From Candidatus Methanomethylophilaceae archaeon (lineage in GTDB: Archaea > Thermoplasmatota > Thermoplasmata > Methanomassiliicoccales > Methanomethylophilaceae): DNA of 56,593 nucleotides. This document shows, in pieces, positions 50,734 through 56,593 of this stretch. Position numbers and translations under genes: made by a program. The stretch's first letter is position 1. Every line of letters starts with the position of its first letter. The notes beneath the pieces were generated by a model that was given only the letters and a program-made list of their open reading frames with translations, did no database searches and was not told the DNA's origin. The DNA is taken from the NCBI GenBank assembly GCA_944321985.1, contig CALUNK010000136.1, positions 1-56,593 of the forward strand, read 5' to 3'.

Positions 50734-51657
50734 ATGGGAGGAACGCTTGTAGTGGAGGATGTTGTGAAGACGTTCAGGAATGTCACGGCAGTCGACCACG
50801 CCTCATTCACCGTCGATGAGGGAAGTTTTACCGCACTGCTAGGGCCGAACGGTTCTGGAAAGAGTACCACGCTGAAGATGTGCACAAATCTGTTCCAACC
50901 GGATTCCGGTAAGATATTGGTGAACGGCATTGACGTTCGTGAGGATACGGTAGCGGCAATGTCGGGCGTGGGATGTGTCATCGAGACCCCGGAGATCTAT
51001 CCGGATGTGACCGGCAGGGCGTACCTGGAGTATCTGGCGAGAGTGTCAGGAATGTCGTCCGAATCCGCGCGTTCGGAGGCAGAGAGGGTCCTGGACATCG
51101 TAGGGATGTCCGATCGCGCTGATGGAAAAGTGAAGTCCTATTCGAAGGGAATGAGGCAGAGGGTTGTTCTGGCGCAGTCCCTGCTAGGGGACCCTTCAAT
51201 GTTGATACTCGATGAGCCGACTTCGGGTTTGGACCCCCAGGGGACCATCGAGTTCGGAAGGATACTTACCGAACTGAACAGGGAGGGGAAGACCATACTG
51301 ATGAGCTCTCATATGCTTCACGAGGTAGAAGGTCTGTGTGACAGCGCTGTGATAATCAACCATGGTAGGACGGCCGCACAGGGGAGTCTGGAGGACATTA
51401 CCCGCAGATCCACTGTCACCATTTCCGTCATCGGTGATGTCGAATCTGGTGTGATCTCAGTGGTTTCCGGCATGTCAGGTGTTATAGAGGCATCAGAAGT
51501 GAGCGGAGGGCTCAAAGTCAGATTGGAGGGCGGTCCCGAGAAACAGGCGGACCTGGTCAAGGATCTCGTATCCATGGGTGTGCGCGTATACGCTGTTAGG
51601 AAGGAGGATCCGCTGGAGGAAGCCTTCATGGACATTACCGGGGGCGATTCCGAATGA
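50734..51657 (+). CDS. ABC transporter ATP-binding protein (cassette B)
   Basis: This 307-residue ATPase is close to cassette A in protein. Walker A is ALLGPNGSGKSTTLKMCTNL, signature YSKGMRQRVVLAQSLLGDP, Walker B MLILDEPTSGLDPQG and H-loop MSSHMLHEVEG. The C-terminal VRKEDPLEEAFMDITG is almost identical in both. Codons differ at many third positions (more AT here), so the copies are not a recent duplication. It overlaps the permease gene by 4 bases. Confidence 0.95.
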   Translation: MGGTLVVEDVVKTFRNVTAVDHASFTVDEGSFTALLGPNGSGKSTTLKMCTNLFQPDSGKILVNGIDVREDTVAAMSGVGCVIETPEIYPDVTGRAYLEYLARVSGMSSESARSEAERVLDIVGMSDRADGKVKSYSKGMRQRVVLAQSLLGDPSMLILDEPTSGLDPQGTIEFGRILTELNREGKTILMSSHMLHEVEGLCDSAVIINHGRTAAQGSLEDITRRSTVTISVIGDVESGVISVVSGMSGVIEASEVSGGLKVRLEGGPEKQADLVKDLVSMGVRVYAVRKEDPLEEAFMDITGGDSE

Positions 51658-52454
51658 ACGTTTGGTATCCGTTCAGACAGGTCTTCGTGATTACCGGGTT
51701 CGAAGCTCGTAGGAAAGTGATAAGCTGGAGGATGTTGTTCCCGATGCTTTGTGCTGCTGTGATATGCATTCTGGCGTGGAACACAGGTAGCAACGAGATG
51801 ACTAGGTATGAGGGAACCGAGGCCGCATTGATACTTTTGAGACCGTTCGTCGCATCTGCATCTTTGGTTCTGGCGATTAGCGCAACGGTCATGTCCACCG
51901 AGTCCCTCTCCGAGGAGTTTGAGCGCAGGTCTGGTTACATCACATTCACCAAGCCCCTAAGCAGGCACGTGTTGTTCGCAGGCAAGTTCCTCTCGGGGTT
52001 CTTGCCGTCTCTTGTGGTCTTGGTGTTCTATTATGCGGTTACGTTCATCGTCTGTGCAGTGCTCGCGGGCGAGGTCCCATCCAGGGCTTTAGTGGCGATT
52101 CCACTTGCTGTGCTCTATCTGTTTGCCGTTACCGGGTTGTGTATGCTGTTCAGTTCGCTTGCTCCAAGGGGTAGCATGGCCATGATGGTCTCGTTCCTCT
52201 TGTTGGTAGTGTTGCAGATATTTATGCAGAATGTCGGATTCGAGAACGAGCCATGGTACAGCATAGGCTATGAAGCTGGGATACTCGGTGATTATCCGGT
52301 GGGCGTACAGACCGTGTTCAATATGGGCGATAACGGGGTTCTCTACACTAATGATTATGTCCCTGACATAAGGATCGCTTGCCCAGTCATGGCAGCATAC
52401 GCCTTGATATCCACAGTTATTGCGGATTTAGTGTTCAGGTATAGAAACATGTGA
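51654..52454 (+). CDS. ABC-2 type permease (cassette B)
   Basis: The 266-residue permease is collinear with the cassette A protein, with the same coupling loop ESLSEEFERRSGYITFTKPL, LFAGKFLSGFLPS and MVSFLLLVVLQIFMQNVG. About six hydrophobic helices are visible. The ATGA overlap couples it to the ATPase. No RiPP-like genes follow this copy; the next 460 bases hold no gene. Confidence 0.88.
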   Translation: MNVWYPFRQVFVITGFEARRKVISWRMLFPMLCAAVICILAWNTGSNEMTRYEGTEAALILLRPFVASASLVLAISATVMSTESLSEEFERRSGYITFTKPLSRHVLFAGKFLSGFLPSLVVLVFYYAVTFIVCAVLAGEVPSRALVAIPLAVLYLFAVTGLCMLFSSLAPRGSMAMMVSFLLLVVLQIFMQNVGFENEPWYSIGYEAGILGDYPVGVQTVFNMGDNGVLYTNDYVPDIRIACPVMAAYALISTVIADLVFRYRNM

Positions 52455-52920
52455 CGCTCCCCCTGTCAACGATGTATCGCTGAACGATCGGCGGTCACAC
52501 AATGCCATAGAGGACATACTAGGGATCCTGATAGCTCCAATCTAAGACACTTTCTTTGAAAGTGACGTGTACGTGTATTCGGAACGAAGATCGAATCGGC
52601 TACAATCCAGCGGATGCTTTACGAGTGGATGGTCCGATTATATGGCTTTCGGTCTGCTAAGAGTCGGTATCGATCCGTTCTTCTGTTAATGTCACAAGAT
52701 TGTGTCAGATGCAGCCACATGGTCAGAATCCATGCTCGCTCTCATGTTTTCATAGGAGTGCTCGGACGGCAGTGTTTCCATCAGGTTCAATCGGGGGTTT
52801 TTCAAGTTTTTTCAATGCTGCGTAAAAAGGATAAAAAATCCCACGGAGAGGGGATCGATAAGAAGAGAGCGGACCGTTCCGATCCGCAACGTCGTGTTCG
52901 TAGGATGATGTTTGAAGGGT
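52455..52920. other. Stretch without a supported gene
   Basis: The frame 52614-52922 has no ribosome site or recognised motif, and ends in basic residues only. I see no other feature, apart from the terminator hairpin at its right edge. Confidence 0.4.
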
Positions 52921-52938
52921 GAGGGGCGGTGGCCCCTC
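52921..52938 (-). terminator. Hairpin downstream of the ferredoxin-type gene
   Basis: GAGGGGC-GGTG-GCCCCTC is a seven-base-pair stem six bases beyond the stop of the leftward gene. The trailing T tract is weak, so the call is moderate. Confidence 0.5.
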
Positions 52939-52944
52939 GATTCC

Positions 52945-53442
52945 TCAGGAGTTGAACCTCATCCTGGACAGAAGCTCCTTCGCCGCCTCGACGGGGAATC
53001 CCTCCGGAGGGTTGGCAACGAAGGATTCCAGCATCCTCCTGACCTCTCCGCTCTGGGGGAGCAGGTAGCCAGTCTCCCTGATCAGGTCCTCGCCCATCAG
53101 GCGTTCCGACCTGCGGACGGCGCTCATGAGGACCCTCAGGTTCGGGTCGTCGGTCGATGACGCGATCTGCTTGGCGATGTTCTCCTGGGCGGCCTTGCTC
53201 CTGGCTATCGCCCTTACCTTTTCCTTCACCTTCCCGTCCTTGGGCTGCTGATGGGGGTAGTCCAACGGGATCATGGATATCGCCGAGTTGGGACAGGACT
53301 TGGCGCAGTCCCCGCATCCGACGCACTTGGAGAAGTCTATCTGTCCCGTCTCGGTGTCGGTGGCCCCCGTGGGGCAGACGTACAGGCACATGCAGTCCTT
53401 GGTGCATATCCTGAGGTTCCTCGAGGCTATCATCTTAGGCAT
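52945..53442 (-). CDS. Two-[4Fe-4S] ferredoxin-type protein
   Basis: From ATG 53442 (GTG 53451 is an alternative) the protein has two clusters. The first is CTKDCMCLYVCPTGA (about residues 13-27) and the second CVGCGDCAKSCPNSAI, with the C-x2-C-x2-C-x3-CP pattern of bacterial-type ferredoxins. The C-terminal 100 residues form a helical extension (RVLMSAVRRSERLMGEDLIR) without known motifs. GGGAGG stands nine bases before the ATG. The gene starts inside the last bases of the rubredoxin gene, so the two are cotranslated and probably exchange electrons. Confidence 0.85.
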   Translation of the reverse strand: MPKMIASRNLRICTKDCMCLYVCPTGATDTETGQIDFSKCVGCGDCAKSCPNSAISMIPLDYPHQQPKDGKVKEKVRAIARSKAAQENIAKQIASSTDDPNLRVLMSAVRRSERLMGEDLIRETGYLLPQSGEVRRMLESFVANPPEGFPVEAAKELLSRMRFNS

Positions 53443-53443
53443 G

Positions 53444-54124
53444 TCAGGCACCTCCCTGTATCCTGAGTATCATGTGGCCGGGGACCTTGCACACGGGGCA
53501 GACCTCCGGGGGATTGTCGCCGATGTAGATGAACCCGCATATGTCGCACACGTAGACGCCGGTGTGCTCCAGGAACGACGGGTCCTTCTGGTATCTCTCG
53601 AGTACCGTCCTCATGATCAACGTCGCCTTCTCGCTCCATGTGAGCACCCTCAGGGCGCCCCTGTCGGACATGAGCGCGCTCGTGGCTTTGGCGTCGCCGT
53701 ACTCCATCAGGTCCGAGTTGATCAACCCGAGGAGGGAGGCGATCCCGTCGTGGTCCTCCTGCACGGTCACGGATTCGAAGTAGTCGGCAATCTGTCCGAA
53801 GAGCTCCGCTTCGCGTGCCAGCTGCTGGACGCCGCATCCGCGCTTCAGGTTAGAGCAGAGCGCGCTGAGCTGTCCGGCGGTGAGCTCGCGGAGGTCCTCC
53901 TCCTCGAACCCGGAGATCTCCGGGACGGATGTCGTCTGGGCGGGGGCGGCAGCGGGAACGGGGGCGGGAGCCGCCGGGGACTCGTCGTCCTCCTCGACGG
54001 GCTCGAAGCCCTCCTTCCCCTCGCCGCATACGGGGCATTGCCAGTCGTCAGGGAGGTCGGCGAACTTTACGCCTTCCTTCTCCTCGTCGTAGATGTATCC
54101 GCATACGCCACATCTGTACTTCAT
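53444..54124 (-). CDS. Double-rubredoxin-domain protein
   Basis: The N-terminus [18 protein letters not shown] and the later [15 protein letters not shown] form a canonical rubredoxin (C-x2-C...C-P-x-C). After an Ala/Pro-rich linker ([14 protein letters not shown]) there is a helical middle ([20 protein letters not shown] and [20 protein letters not shown]). A second, shorter rubredoxin-like knuckle ([23 protein letters not shown]) ends it. Rubrerythrin-like ferritin residues are not obvious. Start 54124 was preferred: a TATA-like TTTATAAA lies about 25-30 bases upstream, giving a leaderless transcript. Overlaps nothing upstream; leads the redox pair. Confidence 0.8.
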   Translation of the reverse strand: MKYRCGVCGYIYDEEKEGVKFADLPDDWQCPVCGEGKEGFEPVEEDDESPAAPAPVPAAAPAQTTSVPEISGFEEEDLRELTAGQLSALCSNLKRGCGVQQLAREAELFGQIADYFESVTVQEDHDGIASLLGLINSDLMEYGDAKATSALMSDRGALRVLTWSEKATLIMRTVLERYQKDPSFLEHTGVYVCDICGFIYIGDNPPEVCPVCKVPGHMILRIQGGA

Positions 54125-54171
54125 GCGGATGTGAGGTGAATGACTCATTTATAAAGGGGTTGGTTGAAATC

Positions 54172-55377
54172 TCACTCTTCCAGTACCGTTATGGATTTGC
54201 CCGGTTCCTTCCCGAACCTTCTACCATGGATGAACCAGTACATCACGAGGCTGATGAGGCTGATGAATGCGCAGATGAGGTACATTTCCCTGTATCCCGC
54301 GAAGGCTAGAATCATGCCCATGACCGAGGGCCCCAGTCCGCTTCCGAGGTCGACTATCGCCGCGAAGGTCGATGTCGTGACTCCGTACCTGCGAGCAGGG
54401 CTCTTGGACACCACGATGGCTTGGTTGATAGCGTAGACGATGGACACACCATACCCTATTATGAATCCGGCGCACAGGAGGACGATTGCACTGGTCGCCT
54501 GCGAGAAGGCCAACATGCCGATGAAGAACGCGATATACGCGGGGAACATGACGATATTCGGTCCGCGACTGTCGTATATCTTCCCGGTGGTGAGCCTGGA
54601 TATGAGCATGCCGACCGCGACGGCCAGGTAGAAGTACATGGCTGCCTCGACGAGGTCGATCGTCTCGGCGTAGGACGAGATGAAGCTCAGCACTCCGGAG
54701 TAGGCGAAGTAGAATACCATGCATGTGATGGCCAGCGGGACGGCGGAGAACTGGAACAGATGCTTCGGATCGAAGCTACGGGCCTCAGCCTTCTGCTCTT
54801 CGGTGAGGGTCTCCTCGGGAACCTTGAGGAACAGGGCGAGGACGAGTGCGACCGAGTACATTACTAGACCTACAGTGAACACGGCGGTGTAGTTGCCGTC
54901 CTGGCCGAATCCCATACCTAGGAACGGGCCTATGGCGGTCGCGATGGTTACGCTCAACAGGAAGTATCCGAGTCCCTCTCCTCTCCTGCTCTGGGGCAGG
55001 ATCCTGGCGACGATGTCGTTGGTGCATGTGCTGCTGATTCCGTATGCGGTACCATGCAGGAACCTGATCACGTACAGCACCGCCATGGATGAGACGAAGA
55101 AGTATGTCGCCGACATGATTAGCGCTATGGATAGGCCGAGGATCAGCATTTTCTTTCTTCCCACCATCTCCACATACTTTCCCAGGGTAACTCTGGAGAT
55201 TAGCCCCCCGATGACGTAGATTCCAGCCGCGAGCCCAGCTTCGGTGGAGGTGGCTCCGAACGTCAGCATGGCGTAGCCGGTAATGTTGATCAGTAGAGTG
55301 AAGTAATTCAAAGAACAGCAAAGCGAAATGGCTGTGTCTAGGATGAAGTCCTTGGTGAACAGCCTCTCTCTCCGCAT
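54172..55377 (-). CDS. MFS transporter
   Basis: About twelve hydrophobic segments in 401 residues, with the MFS loop motif between helices 2 and 3 (ISRVTLGKYVEMVGRKKMLI: 'G-x-x-x-D/E-x-x-GRK/R'). The helix-4 segment IRFLHGTAYGISSTCTNDIV and helix 5 GEGLGYFLLSVTIATAIGPF match drug or solute exporters. ATG 55377 was used; the TTG 55389 frame extension adds only four residues. Substrate unknown. The gene is leftward, directly before the redox pair but with a 47-base gap and its own AT-rich upstream sequence. Confidence 0.88.
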   Translation of the reverse strand: MRRERLFTKDFILDTAISLCCSLNYFTLLINITGYAMLTFGATSTEAGLAAGIYVIGGLISRVTLGKYVEMVGRKKMLILGLSIALIMSATYFFVSSMAVLYVIRFLHGTAYGISSTCTNDIVARILPQSRRGEGLGYFLLSVTIATAIGPFLGMGFGQDGNYTAVFTVGLVMYSVALVLALFLKVPEETLTEEQKAEARSFDPKHLFQFSAVPLAITCMVFYFAYSGVLSFISSYAETIDLVEAAMYFYLAVAVGMLISRLTTGKIYDSRGPNIVMFPAYIAFFIGMLAFSQATSAIVLLCAGFIIGYGVSIVYAINQAIVVSKSPARRYGVTTSTFAAIVDLGSGLGPSVMGMILAFAGYREMYLICAFISLISLVMYWFIHGRRFGKEPGKSITVLEE

Positions 55378-55746
55378 GATGATGCTCAAGTGTTTCCCCT
55401 ATTTAGAGAATCTGAGTCAGACTATCACAAAAAGGATAGCGGTGTCATCTCTAAGTGAAGCGCTGTTAAACAACCGGCTCGATTCCGTAATGATATGAGG
55501 TTCGATTTCGGTGTATTTATCAACGAACAGGAGGTAAGACTATCCTGGTCATGACACGGTCGTTCTCTAGTCTACAGGATGAAGCGCATGAGTGTGGTGA
55601 GCCAACCAATCAAACGGTGTCGTATTCCTCAATATTGGACTTTGTGTTCAGTCTGCGATAGGATTGGGACTCATTTTTCATTATCTTTCGGAAGGGTTCT
55701 GTGAAACTACTTTACGAGGTGCTGCCATAGGAGTGCCGAGTGCATC
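55378..55746. other. Intergenic stretch between divergent genes
   Basis: No frame with coding character is visible. It must hold the promoters of the MFS transporter (leftward) and the UvrA-like gene (rightward). No distinct operator was found. Confidence 0.35.
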
Positions 55747-56593
55747 ATGGATACGAGAAACATCAGCCATTCCCCGGTTCCCGACCATGTGGAGATCCGC
55801 GGGGCCAGGGTCCACAACCTGAAATCCGTCGATGTCGACGTTCCGCTAGGGAGGATCGTCGCTATAGCAGGCGTGTCCGGATCGGGGAAGTCGTCTCTCG
55901 CCCTGGGTGTGCTCTACGCGGAGGGGTCGAGGAGGTACCTGGAGGCTCTCTCCACCTACACACGGAGGCGTATGACTCAGGCGGCCGAGGCTAAGCTGGA
56001 CAGCATAGACAACGTCCCCGCCGCCCTCGCCCTGCACCAGAGGCCTGCCGTCCCCGGGGTCAGGAGCACGTTCGGAACGATGTCCGAGCTTCTGAACCAC
56101 CTCCGCCTCATGTTCTCCAGGCTGGGGAGCCATCGCTGCCCCAACGGCCACATCCATCCTCCCTCCATGGACGTCGCCATGGGGAGGAAGCTGGTCTGCC
56201 CCGAGTGCGGGGTCCCGTTCGACGGTCCCAGCGCAGAATCAATGGCGTTCAACAGCGAGGGTGCCTGCCCCCGGTGCTCGGGTACGGGGATCGTCAGGGA
56301 GGTCGACATGTCGAAGCTGGTGCCGGACTGGGGAAAGACCCTCGGTCAGGGGGCCGTGGAGTCCTGGAACATGTTCGGGATTAACTGGATGTACAGGGTC
56401 GCCGAGTCCTTGGGCGTCCGTGTGGACGTGCCCTTCAAGGACCTCACCGACGAGGAGAGGGACATCGTCTACAACGGTCCGGAGATCACCAAGCTCGTGG
56501 CGATAGAATCGGCCACAGGGAAGGTCTTCGACCTCAACTGCACCTACCGCAACGCCCGGCGCGCCGTGGAGGAGGCGCTGAACAACGCCAACT
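55747..56593 (+). CDS. UvrA-like ABC ATPase (partial)
   Basis: ATG 55747 opens a frame without stop to the right edge, giving 282 residues. The start (GARVHNLKSVDVDVPLGRIV) and Walker A AIAGVSGSGKSSLALGVLYA are those of UvrA. RRYLEALSTYTRRRM and PAALALHQRPAVPGVRSTFG (the 'I-x-Q-x-x-x-x-NPRSTVGT' counterpart) follow, then zinc-binding C-P-E-C and CPRCSGTGIV. The sequence AVPGVRSTFGT with altered residues and shortened early insertion suggests a class II UvrA / drug-resistance paralog rather than the repair protein itself. The rest lies outside the window. Confidence 0.85.
   Translation, partial: MDTRNISHSPVPDHVEIRGARVHNLKSVDVDVPLGRIVAIAGVSGSGKSSLALGVLYAEGSRRYLEALSTYTRRRMTQAAEAKLDSIDNVPAALALHQRPAVPGVRSTFGTMSELLNHLRLMFSRLGSHRCPNGHIHPPSMDVAMGRKLVCPECGVPFDGPSAESMAFNSEGACPRCSGTGIVREVDMSKLVPDWGKTLGQGAVESWNMFGINWMYRVAESLGVRVDVPFKDLTDEERDIVYNGPEITKLVAIESATGKVFDLNCTYRNARRAVEEALNNAN

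Overview
The window looks like an archaeon of the Methanomassiliicoccales / Methanomethylophilaceae type, the gut and rumen methylotrophic methanogens. The evidence is a tRNA-Ala with the archaeal and bacterial G3:U70 pair and encoded CCA, TATA-like boxes about 25-30 bases before starts with several apparently leaderless genes, ATGA and GTGA overlaps, BspA-like leucine-rich-repeat surface proteins, rubredoxin and ferredoxin genes, and above all at least four in-frame amber (TAG) codons inside otherwise intact genes. Those codons fit pyrrolysine decoding. I checked the stop codons of the genes called here: they end in TAA or TGA, and the only two ORFs that end in TAG (2955 and 35344) continue in frame into more protein. 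No pyl genes are in the window, so this assignment is inference.

Layout: (1) 1-0.6 kb: a MazF/PemK-like toxin and the start of a DUF2201-like gene. (2) 0.67-11.3 kb: tRNA-Ala(CGC), then a broken tyrosine recombinase and an AT-rich defense island. It holds a HEPN-like gene with an amber codon, a RloA/RloB (AbiL-type) pair, a winged-helix regulator, one broken and one intact DUF4145 gene around a CAP12-type TIR gene, an unknown 355-residue protein and a PIN toxin with a UPF0175-like antitoxin. (3) 11.3-15 kb: a frameshifted HEGGH zinc protease, a glycine-zipper DUF1269-like gene with an amber codon, and a large BspA-like surface protein. (4) 15.5-27.4 kb: a GC-rich cluster of domains typical of polymorphic-toxin immunity proteins (ankyrin, DUF1266, DUF4261-DUF4253, SUFU-DUF2185/Imm33, DUF4241, an FGE-like fold). 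I read it as a poly-immunity locus.

(5) 27.8-35.8 kb: a secreted protein, then a surface protein-ABC ATPase-ABC permease cassette followed by a RiPP-like cluster (radical SAM enzyme, IS1634-like protein, candidate precursor peptide, PqqD-like RRE, GNAT-like protein). The RRE and GNAT parts share one frame interrupted only by two TAG codons. (6) 36.2-49.5 kb: a second accessory region with a SIR2-like protein, a TIR plus membrane-macro-domain pair (type II Thoeris-like), a pentapeptide-repeat ion-channel-like protein, a PH-like membrane protein, Shedu, and a TIR/membrane/TIR operon whose first TIR gene is frameshifted. Two DUF1508 proteins flank parts of this region. (7) 49.8-52.5 kb: a second, diverged copy of the surface protein-ABC cassette. 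(8) 52.9 kb to the end: a ferredoxin-rubredoxin redox pair, an MFS transporter and a UvrA-like ATPase running off the edge.

The main theme is defense and conflict: NAD-consuming or NAD-signal-making modules (TIR, SIR2, macro), nuclease or HEPN modules and immunity-protein arrays stand in AT-rich blocks between GC-rich housekeeping genes. Several genes are broken by single-base frameshifts. I cannot tell real decay from sequencing error.
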